This document shows, one piece after another, positions 1-6,762 of a stretch of 9,600 nucleotides of DNA (the stretch's first letter is position 1; every line of letters begins with the position of its first letter). Origin of the DNA: SXPK01 sp041168165. GTDB taxonomy: Bacteria; Planctomycetota; UBA1135; UBA2386. The stretch is taken from contig JBEELK010000139.1 of NCBI GenBank assembly GCA_041168165.1, forward strand, positions 1 through 9,600, in the 5' to 3' direction. The notes beneath the pieces are model-generated. The model did not search any database. It worked only from the letters and a program-made list of their open reading frames with translations, and was not told the DNA's origin. Made by a program: the position numbers and the translations under genes.

Positions 1-960
1 CCAGTCGAGCGTCGCCTTGCTCCACGAGCACACGGGCGCGCCATCGCCCGCAAACGCGTCAAAGCGCGCTCTCACTTGCACAAGCGGCGACGCGCGTTCG
101 AGGTCCTCGTGCGCAAAGCCCATGTGCTCGAGTCGATCCTGCGACGGCCACGCGCCCACCGGTCGCACCAACTCGTCAAACAACGCGCCATCGGACAGAC
201 GCACCGCCGACCACTGCACGAGTTCGCGCACGCCCGAAGGATCGCCACCCGGCAACGCGGACTCCGCGTAGCAGACGACGAGGTCGGGATGCAGCAGCAA
301 CGGCGACAGGCTGCGCGGTTCCTTGATGCGTTCGCGCTTCTGGCGTCCGTGCTTCTGCACCGTGTCGAGCACGTCGATCTGCCGGTCAATCATGCGATCG
401 AACGCAGACAACAACGACTGCGGCTCCTCGTTGTCGGGCTCGAGGATCGACAGCGCATAGACGAGTGCCTCGACAGTCGAAACGAAGTCCGCCTGCGGCT
501 CCTTGCGAATGCGATAGTTGCTCGGCTTCGGCGGATCGATGCGCACGTGCCGCAGCCGCTGAACCCATTCGTTGTGCTGGTAGAGCTTCTTCGCGTGCGA
601 CCACGTGCCATCGAGCAACACGAGCGTCGACGGCATCTGGTCGCGCGGGAGCGACGCAAGGTCCACCGCGTCCTTGTGCGGATACAGAACCGCCGCGTCG
701 CTCGCGACGTCGATCTCATGCCGCAACACTTCGTCGAAGCCGCCATGCACGGTCTCGATGCGCGCATCGGGCATCGCAAGGCGCATCAGGCGCGCGGTTC
801 CGAATGGATGCCGTCGCTCCTTGGGATGTTGCAGCACAACAAGCTTCGTGCGCGTGCGCACCGGCTGCACGAGCGCGCAGAGGCACATCGCCACGGGCCG
901 CATGCAGCGGTAGCACAACGAGCGTCCGGTCGGTTCTAAAGCGTCCAAGGGGCGCGGCAT
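1..960 (-). CDS. DTW-domain tRNA-uridine aminocarboxypropyltransferase with C-terminal exonuclease-like domain (partial)
   Basis: The frame is open from an ATG at 960 to the window edge, giving 320 residues with the C-terminus missing. Residues 1-200 match the DTW/TapT family, which transfers the 3-amino-3-carboxypropyl group of S-adenosylmethionine to uridine in tRNA (acp3U). Visible signatures are four cysteines C16/C19/C26/C28 (CxxC...CxC, the family's zinc-type knuckle), QHPKERRHPFGTARL at 44-58, the name motif DGTW at 117-120 followed by HAKKL, and S147-N-Y-R-I-R with STVEA at 161-165. Known members such as E. coli YfiP end soon after this. Here about 120 more residues follow. Residues 227-320 read like a DnaQ-fold exonuclease: a first strand with E233, a second strand (VQWSAVRL), LVRP at 264-267, GFAHEDL at 281-287 and a final D319. 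The usual first Asp of DxE is Tyr231, so this domain is probably inactive. The enzyme call is firm; the second domain is an inference. The gene is divergent from the lipoprotein gene, 87 bases away. Confidence 0.9.
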   Translation of the reverse strand, partial: MPRPLDALEPTGRSLCYRCMRPVAMCLCALVQPVRTRTKLVVLQHPKERRHPFGTARLMRLAMPDARIETVHGGFDEVLRHEIDVASDAAVLYPHKDAVDLASLPRDQMPSTLVLLDGTWSHAKKLYQHNEWVQRLRHVRIDPPKPSNYRIRKEPQADFVSTVEALVYALSILEPDNEEPQSLLSAFDRMIDRQIDVLDTVQKHGRQKRERIKEPRSLSPLLLHPDLVVCYAESALPGGDPSGVRELVQWSAVRLSDGALFDELVRPVGAWPSQDRLEHMGFAHEDLERASPLVQVRARFDAFAGDGAPVCSWSKATLDW

Positions 961-1047
961 TGTCGAGACCGCGCGCACGACCGCCAGCGCGAACTGCCGC
1001 CGCATCGTCGATGGCGCACGGACGCTGCGCCGCGTATCTCTGCAAGA

Positions 1048-1719
1048 ATGCGCACGACCGTTCTCGCGTTCTTCTCGCTCGCGCTCGCCGCCTGCAGCTC
1101 TGCTCCGGTGGCCACCATCGCGACGTTCCAGCACAGCTTCGAAGAATGCGCCGTCGGCGCGTCGCCCGACTCGATGCAGCAGTTCGACACCGGGCCTTCG
1201 GTGACTGCCGCGCAATGGAAGGCGCAGCAAGGCGGCGCCGGCGGCAGCGGGCAATGCTTGCAAGCCACCGCGGGCCGTTCGACCGGCGAACAGTTCCACC
1301 TCGCGCTCACCGCGTCGCCGATCGCTTCGCGCGATGTGCGGCTATCGGTGCGCATCCACGCCGACGGCGGCCGCGAGGACCAGGGCGGCGGACTCGTGTG
1401 GCGCGCGCAGAACCAGAGCACCTACTACGTCACGCGCTGGAACCCGCTCGAAGACAACGTGCGCATCTACCACGTCAAAGACGGCGTGCGCACGATGCTG
1501 CAGACCGCGAAGGTGATCGTCCCGGCTGACGCCTGGCACCTCCTCGAAGTGACCTCGCTCGGCGGCGAGCACAAGGTGATGTTCGACGGCAAGGAGATCC
1601 TGTCGATCGAGGACACGACGATCGGACAAGCCGGCAAGGCCGGACTCTGGACCAAGGCGGACGCCGCGACATCGTTCGACGACTTCGCCGTGTCACCGCT
1701 CGTGCCGGGCCGCCGCTAG
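1048..1719 (+). CDS. Lipoprotein with a concanavalin/laminin-G-like (DUF1080-type) beta domain
   Basis: The product is a 223-residue exported protein. It starts MRTT, has a short hydrophobic stretch, and the lipobox LAAC places the lipidated cysteine at residue 16. The mature part is predicted to be beta-rich. Residues 114-216 (GGGLVWRAQNQSTYYVTRW through SFDDFAV) carry the pattern common in DUF1080/laminin-G-like domains of Planctomycetota and related bacteria: a strand reading GGGLVWR, a Tyr-Tyr-x-x-Arg strand, a W-H-x-L-E-V strand, F-D-G-K-E, and a closing G-L-W-T-K-A-D...F-D-D-F strand. These domains usually bind carbohydrate or sit in disaccharide-processing enzymes. I see no catalytic signature here, so sugar binding or a structural role at the envelope is only inferred. 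The start was chosen because it begins the signal peptide directly; no clear Shine-Dalgarno precedes it. It lies 100 bases upstream of tex on the same strand, probably as a separate unit. Confidence 0.82.
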   Translation: MRTTVLAFFSLALAACSSAPVATIATFQHSFEECAVGASPDSMQQFDTGPSVTAAQWKAQQGGAGGSGQCLQATAGRSTGEQFHLALTASPIASRDVRLSVRIHADGGREDQGGGLVWRAQNQSTYYVTRWNPLEDNVRIYHVKDGVRTMLQTAKVIVPADAWHLLEVTSLGGEHKVMFDGKEILSIEDTTIGQAGKAGLWTKADAATSFDDFAVSPLVPGRR

Positions 1720-1806
1720 CCGACTTTCGCGCGCCCTTGATCCGAGGCTGCGCGCCCGTAAGCAAGGCTCCCCCGCGTCGTGGTCAGACGGCGCGGTCCA
1801 ACTGTC

Positions 1807-1813
1807 AGGGAGG
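1807..1813 (+). promoter_or_regulatory. Strong Shine-Dalgarno that fixes the TTG start of tex
   Basis: AGGGAGG lies six bases ahead of the TTG at 1820-1822. There is no ATG or GTG near it that would give the conserved Tex N-terminus, so this site supports initiation at a rare TTG codon. Most other genes in the window have weak or no recognisable ribosome binding site, which makes this one stand out. Confidence 0.75.
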
Positions 1814-1819
1814 TCCGCT

Positions 1820-4201
1820 TTGCTTCCGTCCATCGAAGTCCGCATCGCGCAAGAACTCAGCGCGCGTGCAGAACAAGTCCAGGCCGCCGTCGCATTGATC
1901 GACGAAGGCTCCACGGTCCCGTTCATCGCCCGCTACCGCAAAGAAGCGACGGGCGGACTCGACGACACGCAGCTGCGCACGTTGTCGGAACGGTTGATCT
2001 ACCTGCGCGAACTCGAAGAGCGCCGCACGGCGGTGCTCGCGAGCATCGAGGAGCAGGGCAAGCTGACTCCGGCGCTCAAGAAGTCGATCGAAGGCGCAGA
2101 GACGAAGCAGGTCCTCGAGGACCTCTACCTCCCCTACAAGCAGAAGCGCCGCACGAAGGCGACGATCGCGCGCGAAGCCGGCCTCGAGCCGCTCGCCGCG
2201 GGCCTGCTCGCGGACCCGACGCAGGATCCGAAGGAGTTCGCGGCCAAGTTCGTCTCGACCGAGAAGGGCGTCGCCGACGCCGCAGCCGCGCTCGATGGCG
2301 CGCGCTACATCCTGATGGAGAACTTCGCCGAAGACGCGCAACTCGTCGGCGAAGTGCGCACGTGGCTGCAGCGCGAGACGTTCCTCACGAGCCGCGTTCG
2401 CAAGGACAAGGAGCAAGATCCCGAGGCGCAGCGCTTCCGCGACTACTTCACGCACGATGAGCCGCTCGAACGCGTGCCCGGCCACCGCGCGCTTGCGATG
2501 TTCCGCGCGCGCAAGGAGGGCTACCTCGACCTCGGCTTGGCGCTCGACGACCAACGTCAGCCGGCCGGCGAGGACCCGACCGGCCAGGGCCAGATGATGG
2601 TCATGCGCCGCTTCGGCATCGAGCAGAAGAACCGCAAGGCCGATGCGTGGCTCGCGGACACCGCGCGTTTGACCTACTCGGTCAAGCTCGCGCTGCACAT
2701 CGAGAGCGAACTGTTCACGACCGTGCGCGAACGCGCAGAAGAAGAAGCGATCTCGGTGTTCGCGCTCAACCTGCGCGACCTGTTGCTCGCAGCACCTGCG
2801 GGCCCAAAGGCCATCCTCGGCCTCGATCCGGGCATTCGCACGGGTTGCAAGGTCGCGGTCGTCGACCGCACTGGCAAGGTGCTCGCGACGACGACGATCT
2901 ATCCGCATCCGCCGCGCGAAGACTGGGACGGCTCGCTCAAGATCCTCGCGATGCTGTGCGACAAGTTCGCGGTCGACCTCGTTGCGATCGGCAACGGCAC
3001 CGCGTCGCGCGAGACCGACAAGCTCGCGGCGCAACTGCTCAAGATGTCCGGCGGCCGCCTGCAGAAGATCATGGTCAGCGAGGCTGGCGCATCGGTCTAC
3101 TCGGCGAGTGAGCGCGCGGCGCAGGAGTTCCCCGACCTCGACGTCTCGCTGCGCGGCGCCGTCTCGATCGCGCGCCGATTGCAGGACCCGCTCGCAGAGC
3201 TCGTCAAGATCGACCCCAAGTCGATCGGCGTCGGCCAATACCAGCACGACGTCAACCAAGTGAAGCTCGCGCGCTCGCTCGACGCAGTCGTCGAAGACTG
3301 CGTGAACGGCGTCGGCGTCGACCTAAACACCGCGAGCGAAGACTTGCTCGCGCGCGTCGCTGGCCTGTCTTCGACGCTCGCCAAGAACATCGTTGCGCAC
3401 CGCAACGAGAACGGCCCCTTCCAGTCGCGCAAGGACCTGCTGAAGGTCAGCCGACTCGGCCCGAAGGCCTTCGAGCAATGCGCAGGCTTCTTGCGGATCC
3501 AAGGCGGCGACAACCCGCTCGACCAGAGCGCGGTGCACCCCGAGGCCTACCCGGTCGTCGAGCGCATCCTCGCAGCGAGCGGCCGCGCGATCCGCGACCT
3601 GATTGGCGACCGCGCGTTCTTGAAGACGCTCGATCCCAAGAAGTTCGCTGACGAGCGATTTGGCGTTCCGACGGTCACCGACATCCTGCAAGAACTCGAG
3701 AAGCCGGGCCGCGATCCGCGACCGGAGTTCAAGACCGCGACCTTCCAAGAAGGCGTGCAGGAGCTGAAGGACCTGACGCCGGGCATGCAGCTCGAAGGCG
3801 TCGTCACCAACGTGACCAACTTCGGCGCCTTCGTCGACATCGGCGTGCACCAGGACGGCCTCGTGCATATCAGCCAACTGTCAGACCGCTTCATCGAGGA
3901 CCCGCGCGAAGTCGTCAAGGCGGGCCAGATCGTCCAGGTCAAGGTCGTCGAGGTCGACATCCCTCGCCAACGCATCGCGCTGACGATGAAGCTGCACGAA
4001 CGGCCAGCGGCCGGGCGCGGCGACAGCCACGCGACCGCAGGGTCGGGTGGTGCGCACAGCGGCGGCGGCTACAGCGGCGGCAGTCGCGACCCGCGCGGCA
4101 ACCGCGACCCGCGGCCCGCGCCGGCTCCGCGCAAGCCCGAGCCCGAGGTCGTGAGCCCGCTCGCCGCGGCGCTCAGCAAGCTCAACCTGCGGCGCAACTG
4201 A
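1820..4201 (+). CDS. tex: Transcription accessory protein Tex (S1 RNA-binding, YqgF-like)
   Basis: The 793-residue product is full length for Tex (E. coli about 770). Tex is a cytoplasmic RNA-binding protein linked to transcription and RNA turnover, found in most bacteria. Domains in order: an N-terminal helical Tex region (1-200) with the family string STVPFIARYRKEATGGLDD near 31-49; a YqgF/RNase H-like domain from about 330 (ILGLDPGIRTG); helix-hairpin-helix repeats near 498-560 (VDLNTASEDLL, then GPFQSRKDLLKVSRLGPKAF and CAGFLRI); the conserved PLDQSAVHPEAYPVVE; and an S1 domain at about 651-724 (VVTNVTNFGAFVDIGVHQDG). The tail from about 735 is rich in Gly, Ser, Arg and Pro with repeated RDPRGN/RDPRP and looks disordered, possibly adding RNA contacts. 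The start is a TTG with a strong Shine-Dalgarno. Codon use is strongly G/C-ending, as expected for a conserved native gene. Its 3' end faces the convergent gene at 4396, 194 bases away. Confidence 0.97.
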   Translation: MLPSIEVRIAQELSARAEQVQAAVALIDEGSTVPFIARYRKEATGGLDDTQLRTLSERLIYLRELEERRTAVLASIEEQGKLTPALKKSIEGAETKQVLEDLYLPYKQKRRTKATIAREAGLEPLAAGLLADPTQDPKEFAAKFVSTEKGVADAAAALDGARYILMENFAEDAQLVGEVRTWLQRETFLTSRVRKDKEQDPEAQRFRDYFTHDEPLERVPGHRALAMFRARKEGYLDLGLALDDQRQPAGEDPTGQGQMMVMRRFGIEQKNRKADAWLADTARLTYSVKLALHIESELFTTVRERAEEEAISVFALNLRDLLLAAPAGPKAILGLDPGIRTGCKVAVVDRTGKVLATTTIYPHPPREDWDGSLKILAMLCDKFAVDLVAIGNGTASRETDKLAAQLLKMSGGRLQKIMVSEAGASVYSASERAAQEFPDLDVSLRGAVSIARRLQDPLAELVKIDPKSIGVGQYQHDVNQVKLARSLDAVVEDCVNGVGVDLNTASEDLLARVAGLSSTLAKNIVAHRNENGPFQSRKDLLKVSRLGPKAFEQCAGFLRIQGGDNPLDQSAVHPEAYPVVERILAASGRAIRDLIGDRAFLKTLDPKKFADERFGVPTVTDILQELEKPGRDPRPEFKTATFQEGVQELKDLTPGMQLEGVVTNVTNFGAFVDIGVHQDGLVHISQLSDRFIEDPREVVKAGQIVQVKVVEVDIPRQRIALTMKLHERPAAGRGDSHATAGSGGAHSGGGYSGGSRDPRGNRDPRPAPAPRKPEPEVVSPLAAALSKLNLRRN

Positions 4202-4395
4202 CGCCGCGGGTTCGCGTTCGCAGCGGCGCGATCAGCAACCCGTGGGCGAGTGGATTCGTCGTCGAGCGAGTTGCAGCCGGGTCGAGATCAAGAAGTGCGA
4301 ACAGAGTCGAATCCACGCTTTCGGCGCAACTCGCACGACTCAGAGGTCAGCCCGGATATCGCGCTCGCAGGCAGCATGCGCTCTTCCACGCGCTG
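4202..4395. other. Convergent intergenic spacer after tex, no clear terminator
   Basis: This spacer separates the 3' ends of tex and of the minus-strand gene at 4396. It has short interleaved inverted repeats (GTGCGA 4295-4300 with TCGCAC 4331-4336; GAGTCG 4304-4309 with CGACTC 4336-4341) but no strong stem followed by a T-run on either strand. Termination here may be factor-dependent. Confidence 0.4.
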
Positions 4396-6015
4396 TCAGC
4401 GCTTCTGCGCCAAGAGGACCCGAATCACCTGCGGCGAGGCAGCGACGCCTGCGCGCAGTGAAGCCGCTGCCCGCCCGACGAGAACAGGGCCGTCTTGCGT
4501 GGTCCGTGCCTCCACCAGCAGCGAGCTCTCTCCTTCAGGCAGCCAGAACTCGAATGGCTGCAGGATGGCGTTGCGGAGAAGCGGGATGTCAAAACCGAAC
4601 TGCTCGCTCACGAGTCGCACCACTCCGGCCGTCGGCATGGGGCCTGCGCTGTCGACGCTCGCTTCGAACCTGCACCTCACCAGCCTGCGCTCGAAGACGA
4701 CTCGGACTTCGCTGCTCCCACCCTTGGCAATCACTGCAGTGGCGGTGGATTGCCCCTTGGCGAGGGCACCCAACACCGCGTCGTAGAAGTCCACGCGCCA
4801 TGTGCCCGTCGGCAGTGTCATCCACCCGCCTGTATCTCGACCCTTTGGCTTCACCAGGAGACTGCGATCGCCTGGCCAGTCCTCGGTCACATCTCCTAGC
4901 AACCGGTAGTCCGACTCTGGCACAGGCGAACCGAGAGCGTCCGCGACAACCACGCGCAGACTGCCGAATCCATCGTGCAAGAGGCCAGCTGGCGGTGCGA
5001 CCTTCTGCGGCGCCACGAACTCCTCTGCGCGCTCCGCCACACATGGCACCGTGAACGGTTGACGCCCCACTAGCCAAAGGGTGAATCGAATGTTCGCGGC
5101 CGTGTCGTCGCTCGGGGGGTACTGCGGAAGCAGCACGGTCACGACCGCATTGGGGTAGGTCGCCTGGATGCGCTCAGAGATCCGTTTACATGTCCATCTC
5201 GCCTCGTCATTGGATGGAGACCGGAGCCCATTACCTAAGAGCTCCGTCTTCCAGGTCACGACGCCTTCCGCGGGAAGGTCCACCGCGACAACACGCGGCG
5301 CCAAGAACCTCGCAGTCACCGAATGGCTACCAGCCTCCCGGAAGACGACCGGTCGCTGCCCTTCTTGGGCACGCCGACAGTAGGCGAGATCTTCATGACA
5401 TCCCTGCAAGAAGAGGATGCCATCTTCAGGGAACTCGAATGGGCCGATCCGAGCCTTCCCTTGCGCATCGGTCACCGCAGTCGGCGATCCGTCCTCGAAT
5501 GCCAGATCCACATCCGAAAGCCGATATGGCCTGACCCAGAAGCGAGCATGCGCGACGGGCTCGGACACGCCTGTGACAGCAGCAATGTCAATGGTGATCG
5601 CAGGCCGAAGGCGCACGGCCGTGAGTTCCCCCACCAAGCGCACGCCTTGCTCTGTCATGTAGCCATCGCACGACACCGCAACAGTCCTGATCTCCTTTGA
5701 GGGCGCAAGACTCGCCAGACCAGCATCGCCTGCAACGTACTGGGCTCCGTCGTCGCGCACCACAGCCCCAGGCAGGGGCTCGCCTTCGCGGCTGAGAACC
5801 TGCACAACCCATCGCTGGAGCGGCATGCGCCCGGGCGCGGAGTCGGCGTGCACAGCATGCCCAGGCGAGGACATGCGAGCATCCAAGTGCGTGGCGCCCG
5901 CCCCCTCGGAATCGACCGACGGCACACATTCTTCGCCGCGGAAAAGGAGCCAGCATGCAAGGAACAATGCAAACGCGCCGAATGACAAACCCGGCACCTT
6001 GCGCAAGCTTGTCAT
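4396..6015 (-). CDS. Membrane-anchored protein with carboxypeptidase-regulatory-like (prealbumin-like) repeats, function unknown
   Basis: The 539-residue product begins MTSLRKV. A hydrophobic stretch at about residues 10-25 (LSFGAFALFLACWLLF) acts as a signal anchor or uncleaved signal peptide, so the bulk is predicted to lie outside the cytoplasmic membrane. Residues 69-137 (WVVQVLSREGEPLPGAVV ... AGDAGLASL ... LTAVRLRP) fit a carboxypeptidase-regulatory-like fold. The next block (about 138-220, TDAQGKARIGPF) and residues 350-440 (SLRVVVADALGSPVPES ... MTLPTGTWRV) look like further diverged copies. No catalytic domain is visible. Such folds usually serve adhesion or protein contact, so this is likely a structural or binding envelope protein. 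The ATG at 6015 is preferred over upstream starts because AGGTG lies six bases before it and the hydrophobic segment then sits at the N-terminus. It overlaps the stop of the upstream Cys-rich gene. Codons show more A/T in third positions than tex. Confidence 0.75.
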   Translation of the reverse strand: MTSLRKVPGLSFGAFALFLACWLLFRGEECVPSVDSEGAGATHLDARMSSPGHAVHADSAPGRMPLQRWVVQVLSREGEPLPGAVVRDDGAQYVAGDAGLASLAPSKEIRTVAVSCDGYMTEQGVRLVGELTAVRLRPAITIDIAAVTGVSEPVAHARFWVRPYRLSDVDLAFEDGSPTAVTDAQGKARIGPFEFPEDGILFLQGCHEDLAYCRRAQEGQRPVVFREAGSHSVTARFLAPRVVAVDLPAEGVVTWKTELLGNGLRSPSNDEARWTCKRISERIQATYPNAVVTVLLPQYPPSDDTAANIRFTLWLVGRQPFTVPCVAERAEEFVAPQKVAPPAGLLHDGFGSLRVVVADALGSPVPESDYRLLGDVTEDWPGDRSLLVKPKGRDTGGWMTLPTGTWRVDFYDAVLGALAKGQSTATAVIAKGGSSEVRVVFERRLVRCRFEASVDSAGPMPTAGVVRLVSEQFGFDIPLLRNAILQPFEFWLPEGESSLLVEARTTQDGPVLVGRAAASLRAGVAASPQVIRVLLAQKR

Positions 6016-6026
6016 CATTGGCACCT
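6013..6026 (-). promoter_or_regulatory. Translational coupling junction (AGGTG, overlapping stop and start)
   Basis: On the minus strand the sequence reads AGGTGCCAATGATG. The upstream gene ends in CAA TGA (stop at 6017-6015), and the A of that stop is the first base of the downstream ATG (6015-6013). A second ATG at 6018-6016 overlaps the stop by four bases. AGGTG is six bases from the chosen ATG and three from the other. This is the classic arrangement for re-initiation by terminating ribosomes. Confidence 0.7.
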
Positions 6027-6455
6027 GCAAATCGCGACCGGTGCACCAGGAAAGGCAAGCAGGTGTGCGGAGGAGCACTTATGCGTCTCCACAGGGCATG
6101 CCTGCAACGCACTGCAATCTACTCGAGATGGTTGCTGCGATGACTCAAACCCTGGGTTGACAACGGACCCCGAGCAGTAGCAATTTGGCTTCCGATACGA
6201 CCCATCTGCCTGTCGACAAGCGCATGCCCAGACCTCCGTTCCATCCTGCAGGAATGTCGAGGATGTGCGACAGACCCCTTCGCCGGGAAGGCAGTTGCCG
6301 CCGCATTCATCAACAATCCATGTGAGCGACCACCAATCGAAGTGCACTTGCATGATGCAGTAGCATGGATCCGACTGCGCGGTCGACACACTTGCCATGA
6401 GAAGTGCCGCCGCAACAAGGGAAAGGACTCTCGAGTTTGCCTGCCGCTCCTTCAT
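6015..6455 (-). CDS. Small secreted cysteine-rich protein with CxC motifs, function unknown
   Basis: The 146-residue product has a clear signal peptide: MKERQANSR, then a hydrophobic core (VLSLVAAALLMASVSTA), with likely cleavage before QSDPC. The mature part of about 120 residues holds 14 cysteines, eight of them in four CxC pairs (CYC, CAC, CYC and the C-terminal CRC). Other residues include an early Trp-rich stretch (FDWWSLTWIVDECGG). The even number of Cys suggests a disulfide-stapled extracytoplasmic domain; metal binding is an alternative. I do not recognise a family. The ATG at 6455 was chosen because it starts the signal peptide at once and has AGG eight bases upstream. The open frame continues upstream to 6650, but that part is Arg/Cys-rich, without export features, and is probably non-coding. 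It overlaps and is translationally coupled to the prealbumin-repeat gene, so the two products probably act together at the cell surface. Confidence 0.7.
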   Translation of the reverse strand: MKERQANSRVLSLVAAALLMASVSTAQSDPCYCIMQVHFDWWSLTWIVDECGGNCLPGEGVCRTSSTFLQDGTEVWACACRQADGSYRKPNCYCSGSVVNPGFESSQQPSRVDCSALQACPVETHKCSSAHLLAFPGAPVAICRCQ

Positions 6456-6744
6456 GCCGGCAACCTGTACCAGTCCCGAGACTCGAATCAACGGTTGATT
6501 TCCAACTTGCATGAGGTTGCGCTCCGCCACTGTCGCTGCACATAGCTCCGCAAGGCACGATCCGCGGCGCGTGCGACACACGCCGCGACATCGACATCGG
6601 CGGGGACATTCCAGCCGCGCCATCGAGCTTCGGCCCACTTCCACACTCACTCAGAACGCATCGCGAGGCCTCGCCGTCGGCTGCGGTCTCCGCCAGGGCC
6701 GCAGACACGAAACTCCCTGGGCCACATTGATTTTTCGAACTCGT
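6456..6744. other. Intergenic stretch without a supported gene
   Basis: These bases separate the minus-strand Cys-rich gene from the plus-strand ATPase relic, so it should contain the promoter of the former. Open frames here have no family resemblance and Arg-rich, low-complexity translations typical of shadow frames in GC-rich DNA. Apart from the palindrome at 6486-6500 there is an imperfect inverted repeat around 6565-6590 (CGGCGCGTG with CACACGCCG, one mismatch). I see no convincing -35/-10 pair. Confidence 0.5.
6486..6500. promoter_or_regulatory. Palindrome AATCAAC-G-GTTGATT upstream of the Cys-rich gene
   Basis: A perfect 7-bp inverted repeat with a single central base lies 31 bases upstream of the start codon at 6455. 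Its spacing and symmetry fit an operator for a dimeric regulator. It is A/T-richer than its surroundings. No regulator is identified, so the role is inferred. Confidence 0.35.
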
Positions 6745-6762
6745 AGTTTGGATATTCAAACT
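6745..6762. promoter_or_regulatory. 18-bp near-perfect palindrome ahead of the ATPase relic
   Basis: AGTTTGGATATTCAAACT is symmetric at 16 of 18 positions: 6-bp arms AGTTTG/CAAACT are perfect and the centre GATATT has one mismatched pair. It is A/T-rich in a GC-rich neighbourhood. It lies about 30 bases before the first recognisable family residues of the ATPase fragment, where an operator or promoter of the ancestral gene would be. The function is inferred. Confidence 0.4.

Noticed and set aside
76..939. Long plus-strand open frame of 287 codons
   Set aside because: It is the antisense shadow of the DTW-domain gene. Its translation is Arg/His-rich with no family resemblance, while the minus frame shows all DTW motifs.
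1728..1757. Direct repeat GCGCGCCC twice, 21 bases apart, and a weak TTGATC -35-like box before tex
   Set aside because: The repeat is low-complexity GC and no matching -10 element lies at the right spacing.
1805..3259. 484-codon minus-strand open frame inside tex
   Set aside because: It is opposite the highly conserved Tex sequence and reads as Arg/Leu/Ala-rich shadow without domains.
4295..4341. Interleaved inverted repeats after tex that could suggest a pseudoknot
   Set aside because: The arms are only six bases, one base is shared between arms, and such matches are expected by chance in GC-rich DNA.
4390..4402. Short palindrome GCGCTG-T-CAGCGC spanning the stop codon at 4396, considered as a terminator
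   Set aside because: The loop is too small, the stem is short and no T-run follows on either strand.
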